Assembly: GCA_947179485.1 (NCBI GenBank)
Contig: OX359246.1
Span: 1,860,001 to 1,924,000, forward strand
Length of the DNA stretch: 64,000 bases
Origin: Allacma fusca
Lineage: Eukaryota > Arthropoda > Collembola > Symphypleona > Sminthuridae
Direction: 5' to 3'
Part shown: positions 32,678-45,420 of the stretch, piece by piece
Position numbering within the stretch: the first letter of the stretch is position 1
Layout of the letters: every line of letters begins with the position of its first letter
Program-made: the position numbers and the translations under genes
Notes under the pieces: model-generated
What the model was told of the DNA's origin: nothing
Seen by the model: only the letters and a program-made list of their open reading frames with translations
The model's database searches: none

Positions 32678-34582
32678 ATGTCTGATCATGTGAGTTAAAC
32701 AAATTTTTACCCAAATTGCATATTTTGTAATAAGTTGTAAAATTTTAATGGGTTTGAAGCGTATAATATTTTTTTCCAAAAACTTTATTGGGGCTCTGGT
32801 AAATTTGAAAATGAATTTAATTAAAAGGATTTGGAACAAATTTTTGTAGACACAGTCGGATGAGGACAGGATGGAGCTCTCAGATGTGGGTGATCAGGTT
32901 TTTGCGGCGGAAAGAATTGAGAAAAAACGAGTTCGGAAGGTAAATAAAATTTGGGATATAAAAGTGCGGCGTAATTGTTGAAAATATTTTTTTTGTTGAA
33001 ATTCCTATCAAATCTTGCGTAAGAATCGGGGAACAATTTTTAATTGACTTTTTGTTTTTGGTTTTTAGGGAAGAGTGGAATATCTGGTTAAATGGAAAGG
33101 TTGGAGCATTAAGTAAGTTCTTGTTGTAAAATTATAATGGTTTGAAGCGTTTTTTTTAATACGAAGCTAATATGGAGCTTCGGGAATTTTATTATGTAGT
33201 TCTCGTAGTGATGAGTATTATTTTTTAATTCACGTATTCAATGTTTTTGTGAAATTTTAGACATAACACTTGGGAACCGGACGAAAATATTTTAGACGCA
33301 AGGCTCATAGAAGCTTTTGAGGAGAAAGAAAAAGAGGATCCAACGCCTCATAAAAGAGGGCCCAAACCTAAGAAGGACCGAAATACAACTCATGTAAGGA
33401 AATTTTAATGCGATTACGAATTGGAATAAAATTACATTTTATGAAGGGAAAAAAAGGTTTCCAGAATTTCTAACCAGAATATGTAATGTAAATTGCTACT
33501 CAGTAGAAGGGTACATTAATATCCAAAATAGGTTTTTAAAAATAAACAATAACAATCTGAAATATGTTTTTTTCAGAAGGAGGCTGAAAGAGACTTATCT
33601 CCAGTTTCTCCGAAACGAAGACCAAAGGTTTCAAGTCGTGATCACTCGCCCTCCCCTGTCCCGGAACATGAGGAAAAGGAAAAGTCGTCGAAGAGGGAGA
33701 CTCTGAAGAGGAAAGCCGAAGTTATCAAGTAAAGCAATAATTATAGTAGTCATAATTATTACGTATATTGCTATCAACATACAGGGGTCCGATCTCTACC
33801 GAATCTAATTTTGCATTCCCGGATCCGAGGGATGACAATTTCCTGCTCGGAGTTTCTTAAGCCAGGGAATTTTAAATATATCGGTTTGTTTCTTCACCTA
33901 AACTCATTATAGTTGTTTGTTTCGCAGAGAGTCGGGCAAAATCGGGGTGACCATCACAACGTCTCCGAAGTCTAGTCCAACTATGGCAAGTCAGGATCAC
34001 TCACCTAGATCAACGGGCTCAACTCCACCCACAAAAGTCCCCAGACTTCACCCGGCTAAATCTGAATCTCAAGACCAGCCTGCCTCTTTAACTCCATCAC
34101 GGGCCAGCAAGCAAAGCCGGGAGGAGAGACAAGTCTCGCCTAAGCGATCACTCCAGCAAGTTTCTCAAGGAAGGAAGGACAAGGAGTCGGATCAGAGCCG
34201 CCATAAGGATAGTACAGCTTCAGTTAAAGATGACAGAGGAGAGAAAATTAATCCGGTTCCAGCTGTAGTGCAAAAATCCACGGAGCTTCCGGAGACAGCT
34301 CCCATCAATGGTACACCTGGTCCTAATAATACACATGCTAATAACGGGCTGCCATCCGGAACTGCGAACCTTGGTAATAATAAGAATGGTCCGGAGGGAA
34401 ACAATAATAATGCCCCTCCCGCTGAATATTGGATTAGCAAGCAACCTTTGGCGGACCAAATCGTCATCACGGATGTCACAGTGGACTTAATGACAGTCAC
34501 AATCCGGGAGTGCAAAACCAAATCCAGCTTTTTCAAAAATACCGAAGATAACGAAAGCCCCTCGATTGATAGCAAGCGATAG
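32678..34582 (+). CDS. Pc: Polycomb, chromodomain subunit of PRC1
   Basis: Exons 32678-32689, 32850-32939, 33069-33112, 33261-33393, 33577-33728 and 33928-34582 give about 361 residues. Residues 18-71 are a Polycomb-type chromodomain ([33 protein letters not shown]) with cage residues F22, W43 and W46, which reads H3K27me3. An AT-hook-like KRGPKPKK follows at about 80-87. The middle is Ser/Pro/Lys-rich and disordered, with several SPK-type sites. Near the C-terminus, [19 protein letters not shown] and [13 protein letters not shown] form the Polycomb repressor box that binds RING1/Sce and is diagnostic against HP1. It acts in the nucleus in canonical PRC1 to keep Hox and other developmental genes silent. 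The start follows from the short first coding exon MSDH, identical in copy 1. The first coding intron follows after four codons in both copies. Confidence 0.93.
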
Positions 34583-36593
34583 AATTAAATGCACTCCTTG
34601 ACAAATGTATGAGTGGGGTAGAGGTGTACTCTTTTACATGCACGTACTTTATAAGAGGGTGTGCAAATCCTGTTGAGCAAGTTCAAATGGAATGTAATTA
34701 GGAGAAGCAGTGTTGTTACAAAAATCGCTATATGACTTGTACTACAGTACTCCGTGTCCGCCCAAAACTACACCGCTCAGGGTTTTTCATAGAAAAATGA
34801 TCTTGTTCAAGAGATTTCCCTAAAATGTTCCCAACTACTGTGAAATATTTGATGAACGTAACCGAAAGCGTCTGATGTCATTCATGCCCTGTCTTTGAGT
34901 GCTGGGAAAGATGCGACAAATTTACACCTTATCCTTCAAGAAGTTACACAAAATATTTTACATAGCTATTTATAATAAAAAAACGGATTCCACTGAAAAC
35001 AATTTAAATGTGAAAAAAAATCGTTTTAAATTATCTGCAAAGCTAAACATCTTTGTCAAGATTTAAATTCCTTACAGTTTATTTAATTTCAAGCGGATAT
35101 TTTGTATTCAGTTTATTCATGTTGTTAAAGAACACACAACACTGTAGCTACACAACTTGTCATCTGTGTATATTCCATTTGAACTTCCGAATTGATTTTT
35201 AAGTATTGAATTCTATCCGGTTTACGTTAAAAATCGAGAAGAACATCTAGTGTATAGAGGCCTACGCATTTATATTTGGCCTCTTCAACGTTTTAAAACT
35301 ATCCCAAAGTTTACGCACGAGTTGACCATTTCAAGTAGATACTGTGTAGATAAAGTATCTACGCATACATACGCTATATGTATCGAGTGCACTCGTTTTT
35401 AAATTGGAGGTTACTATATTGTGCATTGATAAGTGTGACTTGAACTGCAGGGTCCCAGAAAGTATTCCTCTCCCAACGTATAGTCCATGGAACCCATTTT
35501 AATTGGAATTTACAATTCCTCTGGATGGTATTTGTAGAAGAATATCCAGCAACTTTTAAAGAACATTCATTGCCATCAGTAAATATTTGCGGGTCACTGA
35601 GGTTGAAAATATTTTCCAGGGTCGAAGAACTACATCTCGGAAAATTTTGGAGGAAAGTTTGATACACATGGAGGAAATTCCGGGCTTGCCCTACGTTGGT
35701 TTTATATAATTATGTGGAGTGTAGTGATTGTTATGATGGGAGGATTGTACTTACTTCATGGAACCCTGTGATGTCCCCATAGGTTTTACTTGTTATAGTT
35801 TTTATTATGTAGCTTCCTTGAAAAAGTATTGACATATATAAGGGAAGTGACATATAAAAATAGTAAATCTATATATGCAAATTATGAAATACACAGATAT
35901 ATCTCTATATAAAAATATGTTGCGGTTAATGTTGCATTCTCGTCTAAAAATGTAATTACATGTCATTATGTGGAAGCAAAATGTATATATATCTATAGTT
36001 ATTATTATTCATGATGTTAACCCCTATAATGCATTGTCTATCGCCCTCGTTTTTTAGTTCAGAGAATGCCTGCACTATATAGTTACATCGTTACATGCAT
36101 GCCCAGCTGTATTAGAGCTAATCATATATATTTACTTACAAGTAATGCTAGTGATTATTACACATATGTTGTAAGTTGATAGAAATTCTTTTTAAAAAAA
36201 GGTATGTGTATACAAGAACTTTGTGTAGCTGCAAAACTGCAAAGGAAATAGCCATATGGTCATTATTTAGTATTAATGTTTAATATAATACGTGCATATA
36301 TGAGGTGCGTAATTGTGTATATGTAGTGTTAAAATCCATGCACCCTTTTAACCCAAGCTACTGATTAAACGGTAATAGTATTTTCTAGACAGTATCCAGT
36401 ATATATGCCATCAAAGGTGTGTGTCGGACTGCATCTGTTTTTTTTCTCTCTCGCTCCAGAAATGATAACATATCTCTTTAGTTACAGTTACTACATTTAA
36501 AATTCTCATGTACATTTATCTACTGTGGGATGGTACTGGCTATCAGTGTAGAATATATTTCCAGCGTATGTATAACTACAATTTATAAATAAA
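34583..36593 (+). other. Candidate long 3' UTR of Polycomb
   Basis: No reading frame of interest. AATAAA occurs at 34974-34979 and 36588-36593, so either a short 0.4-kb or a long 2-kb 3' UTR is possible. The choice cannot be made from sequence. Confidence 0.4.
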
Positions 36594-37712
36594 ATATTTT
36601 AAATTGAGTTCCATCCGGGTTCGCATAAATTTTGCACTCGTAATACAGTACACTCGGAGTGCAAGAGCATCTCTCAAAATTACCCAATTTTGACTCTCTT
36701 GGGCACTCTTCCTGTCAACGATGGTTCTTTATATATGCATCAAAATATTTTTGCCCTTTTGGAGACGCTGCTTTGTTATTTAAATAGGAATTTGTTTTGA
36801 AATGTGAGATGGCCGTTTGCAGTAGTTATAATTTTTATGACTGTATTTACAGCATCATAGCATTCCAGTTTTTAATGTCTGGTGTAATTGTGCATGAATA
36901 ATAAGGAAAGTCATTAGAGCCCATATTGGGGGAGTGCATTTCTGCGTATGCATTTTAATTATGCCCAAGGCAGTTTAAATGGGACGTGGACATGGCTTTC
37001 ATACGGCTGAACACTGCTTGACAAGAGTCAAGAGTGGTTGTGAGAAAGAGTGGGATTGGGAGACTCGCACTCACACAGCACGTGAGTCATTCCGCTGATA
37101 ACGTTTTCAGTATTTAAGTACTTTTTGTATTGGAGACGTCACTCATGTGTTGACCCACCCACTGTAAGCCATGCCTCGATTTCTAGTCCCAAGACGTTTA
37201 CGCCAATGATGGGAAAATCCCTACTAGTTACGTCCATATCCCTGGTAACACTCAGTCACAAATCCTTACGTCCCTCCAATCCGTCCTGAACACCAGACGA
37301 TCTAGTCTCAGTCACGGCCAGTCAGCGCTAACGTCGTTAATGAACGTCCCCGTCCGTATCCCTATCCTATCCCTATCCCTCTCTCCATCTCACGTGACAA
37401 CCATTCCTGGTACCCACCATTGTTATATTCATTGCTACATATGTATGGTATACAGCACATGTAAATGAACGAGGTTGTAAATAGTGAGAGTAGCGGTGAC
37501 TGGATTAAATCGAATCGTCCCAAGTATTCGTCCCTATCCATAATGTATTTTACGGTCAACGTCTCGATCCCGTCTCAGTCCCTCTCCTCTCTTAATTTTT
37601 AGAACCGAATCCGTCTCAAAGTCCCTATCCCGTCCCGATTTTTGCCGTCCGTCCTGAGAGACGGTATCCCCAGCGAACATCATTGGTTTACGCGACGTCA
37701 TGTGCCGGATAA
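36594..37712. other. Intergenic stretch, nothing coding recognised
   Basis: Contains a C-rich stretch around 37260-37660 with many CCCTATCC, CGTCCCT and CCCGTC words. It looks like a decayed repeat but has no clear unit. Confidence 0.4.
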
Positions 37713-38667
37713 TGCCAGTGTTGGGCAAACTGAACTTGATTCGGAGCTCATTTAGAGATTTCCGTTGCCTGGTAGAGGAAACTTGAAGGGGAAGCCTCAT
37801 GGAAAAACTGATTGTGAGCTGGGCAAATATGAAGACGAGGAAATGTAGGGATTGATATTTATTAAGACTGGGAGTCTTTCTAAATACTTACTTTATACTT
37901 CTGCCAGGTTAGGTTGGGGTTGGGTTTTCTGAATTATATTAGTGTCAAATAGGTTCAGACATCTGCATATTACATGTACTCCTACCAAGTTTCTGAAAAC
38001 GCTAGTTTCTTTTCAGCAAAATTATGCTGATATTAGTTCAAGTTCGAAAAGCCGAGACTTGAGTTAAAATAGGGTGAAGTTTAGGTTTGAAAAATTAAAG
38101 GTCTTTATACAATTTCGTGTCTCTAACTACAAATATTTTACATTAACTTTTGAAATTAATAATAATTATGAATTAAGATAAATCAGTCCGCAGGTCAAAT
38201 CGGTCTGCAAAGTCAAGGATTGCGTAAGTTGAGGCCAAATTAGCATACGTTAAGGAAGGGTAAAGTTTAACCCTATTTATATTCATTATTCTCTTATGTA
38301 CAGATATAGTCAACTAAGCAATATTTTTTCGCATCTCACCGTCACATAATATTTTCAAGCTAAAAATAGGATTCTATTGAATTTTCAATATTTTAATATT
38401 GAATTCATCACATTTAATTACATTTAAAAAATCAATTCTGCCCAGTTTGAAGCACAAAGTTGTCAAATGGGGAAAGCGAAGCCGTTATCTTTGTGCCTGG
38501 GACAGCACCTCTGTCGGATTCATTTGTATTAGGATGGATTACCACCTGACCTGCTTCCCATTCCAAGTCAAGAGGTCAAAAGTCTAATCGTAATTTCTCC
38601 TCCATCAATAACATTCAAATGTTCCCGCTACCATTGCAAAACAACAACTCCCTGCCCAACACTGGCA
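37713..38667. mobile_element. Candidate hAT-like element with 15-bp perfect inverted ends
   Basis: TGCCAGTGTTGGGCA at 37713 and its exact inverse at 38653-38667 face each other 955 bp apart. CAGTGTTGGGCA is a common hAT-type end. I see no 8-bp direct flank duplication (flanks CCGGATAA and CTTCTAGC), so the copy may be old or rearranged, or the pairing may be chance, though 15 perfect bases make this unlikely. Confidence 0.5.
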
Positions 38668-38781
38668 CTTCTAGCCCCACAAGGAAAGGATTGCATCATC
38701 CTTGGGAGCAACCCATGCAGGAGCTCAGTTGAAATTCAGAACCAGAGTAATCAAGAAGTAAATATTTTTTCCTGTTCTCAA

Positions 38782-38831
38782 ATGTCGATTATCGACATGT
38801 ACTAATTGCCATGGCAACAATGGGGTTCTAG
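38782..38831 (+). promoter_or_regulatory. Two short upstream ORFs in the candidate ATF4 leader
   Basis: ATG at 38782 gives seven codons (MSIIDMY) with stop at 38803-38805, and the nested ATG at 38797 gives MY. ATG at 38811 gives MATMGF with stop at 38829-38831. They lie 56-105 bp before the start of the long overlapping uORF. If the transcript starts upstream of them they would play the part of ATF4 uORF1, which lets ribosomes reinitiate. The transcription start is not known. Confidence 0.4.
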
Positions 38832-38886
38832 TGTACGCTTACACAGCCTCTCCGCGCACGGAAGTGTGCTACGTACAACATACATC

Positions 38887-41800
38887 ATGGAGTAAGTTTT
38901 TTAAAAATATCAATCAGCCCTTAATTTACTATTCCTTGGAATTTTGATTCCAACCCCAATACAAACTTTTCATACATCAAAATTCCTTTAACATTGATAC
39001 TGCTCAGTAGATCCACTTAAATCTACTTCACATATAAATATGTATTCCGGGGTCAAGTCCTGCCTCCAAAGTAATTTATTCCCCTTAATCTAAGAAACCC
39101 AATGCTAAAGGATGGACGTATTTCTCTAAGAATTGGGATATTTGGACTTTGAACAGTCACAGACATGTTGTTGACGTCAGCACCTTTTTTTCCCCAACTT
39201 AATTTCCCCATAGTTAGTAAATATAGAGAGAGTGTGTCTGCAGTTATTGGTCAAATCTCTCTGCTCCGCAGACCTATCCTACCACTACTGTCCCTATTAT
39301 GTACACACATGCTATAAGGGCTCATGCACATGCTACGTTAACGTCCTTTTAAAACTCTGAAAAATTTCCCCCCCTAAATTTAAAAAAAAAAATCAAAAAA
39401 TCTTTTAAAATACAAATTATTATCAAAAGCTACTGGAGCATTTAATACCCCTTGCTTTTTAAACCGCATATTTGAAGGGCTTCTTTTAACTCAATGGCTG
39501 TAATATTAGAAATGCATTTATTTCTGTGGTCTTAAGTAGCCCCTTTTTGTATATGCACTCATTGGGAGCGTCAAAACCAGAGCGTTATTTGAGGCCAATG
39601 CTGAATGACCTGGCCCCTTCGTATTCATTGACCCTGGAAGAACTCATTGCTATTGTTGGAGCAAGAATTGAGTGTGAATGTGCCTTAGGGGCACTTGTGG
39701 ATTCCCTATAGCTTTCAGTGGGCTATATATAATTAACTTACCTTTCCCTATGCATAGCACCCAGGAATTTAATGACCATTGTAACACACAAACACACACA
39801 CACACTCAACCAGAAAAAGCGTGAAGACAGTATGTATGCATTTTGATGAGGGAAAGGGTAGGATTAAAACAAGGGTTTTGTTGTCTATGTTTAAATGGTA
39901 CCTCTGAAGGAGCTTTGTGTACAAGAGGTGATGTAAGTACAAATAAATAGATATAATGGAATGGGTAAAGGTGCACACTTGTTATTAGTTCAGGTAGAGC
40001 AGACAGGAGACATGCAATACGAGAGAGTAGGGCACCTTTTACTTTGCTATTAAATTGGATACCAGGTCAATGGCAGTTTACTGGGAATGCCTTGAAGGCA
40101 GATTAGTATTACAATTTACAATGATTGCAAGGGCTGTTTGTATTTTAAAAATGCGTATGTATGGTGTCCCTGTGAGACACATTTTTGATGTTGAGTGGAG
40201 TCTACTCTTACAAATTGTCTGTCATAACCTTTAGATTTACGCCATATCCTCAGAGGTGTAGGGTCGTAAATATGCCTAGGAAATAAGGTCGCCCATCATT
40301 AAAAATCCTAGCGAAAAAATGTCCCTTTCAAAAATATCTCGAACATCATATTCCTATGCACGCATTATTTTAGACCTTAAATATTCCTTCAAATTTGAAT
40401 CCATGGAAATGTCATCCCTCAAAATGTGCTTTTTAGCCTAAGCTTACGCATTTCCGCCAAAATTTTAAAGAGAAGACTTGGAAGAATTACAGACCAGATG
40501 ATTGCACATTTTGAACGTGAAAATGTTTCAAAATCAGTGTCAGTAGATTTGCCCTGATAATTTTTTGTACAGGTGGTTTTTCCATTAGCAAACTGTCCAT
40601 CCCAGCTGCTCGAGTTGATGAATCTGTCAACCAATGAATGCTCAGGAACTGTTAGCAATCTCAAGTGTTGCCAAGCAGTTAGTGGCAGTGCAATGTTATC
40701 AGGGCAGCTCAATGATAAACATGTGTACGCAATGCTCATATATTATTGTCACCCGTAAAATTACTAAGCCTTTTTGCATTTATTAGCTTATGAAATGATG
40801 GGAGACTCTCTGCTCATAAATCCTACCTCACAATTTATTAACAGTGATAAGGAATAAAATACATGGCTAAAAGTGCAGTCCAGATTTTTGACCCGTTACG
40901 GTAGTGTTACGCAATTAAATTGCAATGTCTCAGTAGAAATTAATCTCGGGATTTTTTATGAGTCTGCCCTATTCCTATTGGCGGAAAAATTCATCAAGAA
41001 AGACGATCTCCTCTGTCGGGTTTTTCAATGGTCATGCTCTGGACTAATGAAAGGATGTAAATTTTATCAGATATTCCCCCTCCTCTCATGTTCAGATATA
41101 CACGTACTAAAGTCAGGAAAAAATAGCTTCTGTCAAAGGTTAGGATGATATTTGCAGTAATAATATTTATTACCGAGGGATTTCCGTCCGTATGTAAAAA
41201 AAAACATTAATCAGCCATTAGTGCAATCCGTGTAAATGGTAATATCAGTTCATAGCCAGAATTTGATGAACAGCTCCATTTGAAAGAACAGCTGTTAACG
41301 AGTGCTATTATAGCTGTCAATGCCTTGAAAAATTGTTTAAGCTGTCTCGAACTCCAAACTCCAAACTGCATCCACAGTTCCTAAATTATATGGAAAATAT
41401 TTGCACATTTATAAATATTATGTCTCAGAGTCCAGCACGTGACTCTTGTTTTTTTGTTTCTAACCTAAAATAATTATCCTCACACCCAGTCAGCTCATGA
41501 CTGAAGATTTCCCCTTTTATGAAGATTTTGACCTGACAATTTACTTTAGACATTGCCCCTTTTGATCGTACTAATTTTTTTAGTACTAATAATTTCTTCA
41601 GTTAATGCATTCCCTGTCCTCCTCCTTTGCTTCATACCATGCAGATTTTGGTATTAAAAAAATCAGCAAAATGCGTAAATCTTTTTTATCATTTAAAAGC
41701 CTGTCGAATTTGACAACATGTGCTTCGAAGTAAATAGCGGCTTCTCTATGGAACACTGATATCAGGAATTGCATAGTTTTTCCATTAGGATGTTTGAGCG

Positions 41801-42782
41801 GTAGAAATCCCATGTGGCCTTTGATGGCTTTTATCACGTTTATTTTTTATCATGCCAGTGAATGAACTGCCTGCTCCATTCACAATTAAAGCCATTTTAC
41901 AAGCCGGCCCTGAACTTACGATTATTAGGAGCACTTGAGAGATTTTTTTTTGCAAAAAGGAAAAATGTGTAAGTTAAAGAAGCCGTTGCATAATTACATA
42001 ATTATGTTAGAGACAATCCCAATCGAAACTGTTTTAACTGGCGCCTTCAAAATGTGTCCACACGAATAGTTTTTGGCACTTGAACTTTGTCATATTTTAA
42101 TGGCCGGAATTCGTACATTCTTAAGTGCTAAATGGATACACCTCTGTAAATGTGGAGTAATTGAAGATAATTATTTACGTTAAGGGTTTTGTAAATATGA
42201 CGCAATAATAGAGGACTGCTTGAAGGAAATAAATAGGATGATGAAAAGTTTAGGTAAAATTTCGGGATATTATGGTCAAAACAATTAATAATTAATTTTA
42301 ACAACCAATGAGAGTCTACGCGATTGTAATCTTAATGGGCTTGAATTCTGGACCAGAAAATGGCCTAAAGCTTGTATGCGTATGTATGTACATGTATGCT
42401 GGATCCAAAATTGTATGCGGAGATTGCTTGACCCCAGAAATCAATTTGAATGTCAATAGTAATTTTTATAGGAACCTCCAGGATGTTTTAAATTGGATTC
42501 GAATTTCTAATGAAAATGTTTTCTATTTTTTCCAGGTCGTTTACTTCTACAATCATCGACCCAAGTGGTCTTCATATACGAAATTCATCAAGTTTACAAC
42601 CCTTTATTTTTAATCCTCTCAACAATCGGATTAGTTTTCCAAGTCAAGCAAATCAAAGCTTTGAGAGTTCAATTTTTCCTGAAAATTCGTCATCAATTTC
42701 ACGGTCAGGATTAGGAACACCGGAAGCCAGCCATGGAGTCTCTACAAGGCTCATGGCAGTACGAGAACTTCTCGTCTGCTAA
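38887..42782 (+). promoter_or_regulatory. Candidate ATF4 overlapping uORF2, split by an intron
   Basis: ATG at 38887 is followed after two bases by a donor (GA|GTAAGT at 38892). The next acceptor in a suitable position (TTTTCCAG, exon from 42536) restores a frame of 83 codons that ends at 42780-42782. It overlaps the ATF4 start codon (42733) by 50 bases in another frame. Overlap of the main start by an out-of-frame uORF is how animal ATF4 mRNAs couple translation to eIF2 phosphorylation: in unstressed cells ribosomes translate the uORF and miss the true start. The main frame has an in-frame stop at 42611-42613, so the coding start at 42733 is well fixed. The exon at 38887 is inferred from the donor and phase only. 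Confidence 0.5.
38892..42535 (+). other. Candidate ATF4 leader intron
   Basis: 3.6 kb with no recognised gene. Contains a CA microsatellite at about 39787-39805. Frames of 60-106 codons on both strands (for example minus 40419-40739) match no family I know and are probably chance. Confidence 0.45.
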
Positions 42783-44434
42783 AGAGATCAGCCCGCCAAT
42801 ATCACCAGCCCCACCATCCCCTACTTTGTACTCCCTCAATTTGCCCCTTCTCGAGGACCCTGTCAAGCTCGACAAAGATCTCTCGGAGTATGAGCTAACG
42901 GAAATTTGCTTTGGAACCAATGTCAATTCTACCAACACCAGCCCTTTCCTTCTTGGCAATGGACCCAGCTCCCTTCTCTGCCCAAGTCAGTCCATCACAC
43001 CGCCCCCAATGCCCATTTTGGGGTCAGTCGGTGACTTACCATCTGGCGATTTTCAAATGGGACACAATACAATTAACAGCGTGCCTTTGCCAAGCGATTT
43101 AGACGGTAAGGAATTTTAGTTTTGAATTTCATTTCATTTTTGAATCATTTAATTGATATAAATTAACTTCATTTTGTTGAGTAATTTTAATTGTCATTGT
43201 TTTTATTTTGAGTCAAAAGCATTGTCCAGAAATATTTCCCAGATCGTGATAGAGTGTTGGATTGTTGTCGTTAAGTTAACAATTGAATATTTTATGGTTC
43301 CAGACATGGACTTTCGCTGGGAAGAGCAGTCCTTGAACCTGGAAGCCTTTGAAGAACTAGGCTCCTTGGTCAATGCTCAGGTGGACCAGCTCATGGATGA
43401 CGTGCTCCCGCCCAAAGTCATCAGCGAGGAGTCGGTCACTCTCGCACACAATCAGGTCACCCGTTTGGAAGATCTGGACGCCAGTTTTGATGCGATTCTG
43501 TCAGAGCTGGGCCTGCCCAAGTCCACTGGGAGTTCCGAAGACATCCCGATCATCTATGCACAAGAACTCCTGGCCCTTCAGAATGAAGGCGAAGACTTGG
43601 GCCTGATGGACGAGAGCAGCGTCATGGATGAGGATAGCGACAGTAACAGCAGCATCGGGAGTCCCTCCAGCGTCGGTCAAGAAATTGTTGTCTACACCAC
43701 GGACGATTCTCAGAGCCAGTTTGACAGCGGCTTCGCCGTTATTACCATTGACAACTCGGTCAACTCCAGTGATTCTGAGGATGAAGCTCAGGAAAGGACC
43801 CTTGACGCCCTTCTTATCGGGGACTTCGACACTGCCAGTGCTATTTACCCTGCCGCCAATATCATCTCAAGTAGCAATAAGAGTAATAGCAATGAAAAGT
43901 CCAGCAGTGCTATCACAAAGGCCAGTCTAGCCTTAATCAAGCCAGAGCGCCGGTGAGGATTTTTAGTGATTTTATTCAAAAATGTCCCTCAATTTTACCA
44001 GATTGACCCAGCTCAGAATTTAAAAGGTCACTTGACACTCTAAATGAGCTGTATCAGTCAGGTTAAAGTTTTGGACAGTCTCGGTGTAAGATAAAAAAAT
44101 ATAGTAAAAATAATGGAACTAAATTATGGTATTGTTTCGCAGAGGTCGGAAACCATCTGCAGCCGCCAGTGTTGGAAAGACCTGGGTCAATGTCACGGAC
44201 AAGGTTATACGGAAGAAGGAGCAAAACAAAACCGCTGCCACTCGCTACCGACAGAAGAAAAAGTTGGAGACCCTGATTTGCTTGGAACAAGAGAAAGATA
44301 TGGAGTCCCAGAATGACGTCCTCAAGGACCAGAAGAAGGACTTGGAGAGGGAGATCAAGCTCGTCAAGGGACTCTTGCGAGATGTCTGTGCAAAGAGGAG
44401 GGCGAGCAATTCTAAAAAAGCTAGTAATAAATAA
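42733..44434 (+). CDS. crc: ATF4 / cryptocephal bZIP transcription factor
   Basis: Exons 42733-43105, 43304-43952 and 44143-44434 (phases 1 and 2) give about 437 residues. The N-terminal part is acidic and Ser/Pro-rich, with a DSG at FDSGF that recalls the beta-TrCP phospho-degron of ATF4, in a stretch full of acidic and Ser residues. Residues about 364-381 are the basic region, KKEQNKTAATRYRQKKK, nearly the ATF4 signature (EQNKTAATRYRQKK). A leucine zipper follows with a KDLEREIKLVKGLL block, and the end is basic. The protein is the effector of the integrated stress response and activates amino-acid, redox and ER-stress genes as a dimer. The start has a good context (AGCCATGG) and an upstream in-frame stop. 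Translation is likely controlled by the uORFs described above. Confidence 0.92.
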
Positions 44435-45420
44435 GGGAGTGTCAGCTTCTAACTTCTCTAGAATTGGTCACCTACAAGTACATCCGTAGTATTGACTTTG
44501 GTATTACCTAAGCACTAAGTGTATGTTTGAAGAATTGGACGGGTGTCGTAGAAAAATTTGTAGTTATTAGGATTATAGTAAGAATCAAAATTAAATTTAG
44601 CCGACTCTCTACAGGGTCATGGAATTTGCTAATTTAAATGGGAAGTAGAAAGTACGGGAGTTTGTCTAATTGCAATTAAGTCTGGTGTTATTAGCGAGCT
44701 ATCTCTTTGGCACTGGCAGTGATTTTATCTGAGGGCTATGTACTTTGGAAATATTAATGTTTTTGTAGTATAAGCACGTACAAATTTATAATATTATACA
44801 TGATGTGAACGTATTATAATAACATGAAGTTACCATAATATGTGAACCAATAGGTGCACGATGTTGTACGTTTGTATTCTTATAATGTGAAAATATTATA
44901 TTTAATTACTAATGCCTATAATTAATTTTATTATATGCATAATTGTACATCGGCTATAGTAGCGACAAATTTATGATGCAAGTTACATTTTTGCGGATGT
45001 CTTGTTTGTCAGAGCTGCTCATATTATTTACATAGCCTCATTTCAAATCAATTGTCACAATTTTTCAAGCCAATTTACAAATAGATTTCATTTCTGTCTG
45101 TTGTCAGTAATGCCTTTAAGTTATCCAGGATTATATAGTTGCTGTATCTTTTCTCCCTGCAAAGATCCAATGTTTGATAGGCATATTTGTGTAGCTATTC
45201 TAGTAATTGTAATTCATAGAATATATGTGCATCTTTGTAAGTGAACTTCAATTTGGACATGGAATCTTCCTAAAAGTGTAGTTCTCATCAGTAGGCACAG
45301 CTGTATTTTAGTTTCCCACTAAATAAATCCTTATTGAGAATAACTATAGATATGTTTTATGCTCTTTATTTCTGTATTATCATTTGTAATCATTGATTAA
45401 TAAAACTGTACTATTGTAAT
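44435..45420 (+). other. Candidate 3' UTR of ATF4
   Basis: AT-rich, no coding features. AATAAA occurs at 45322-45327 and 45399-45404, both plausible ends. Confidence 0.5.

Noticed and set aside
40419-40739. 106-codon minus-strand frame in the ATF4 leader intron
   Set aside because: No motif, no homologous pattern, and chance frames of this size are expected in a stretch of this length.
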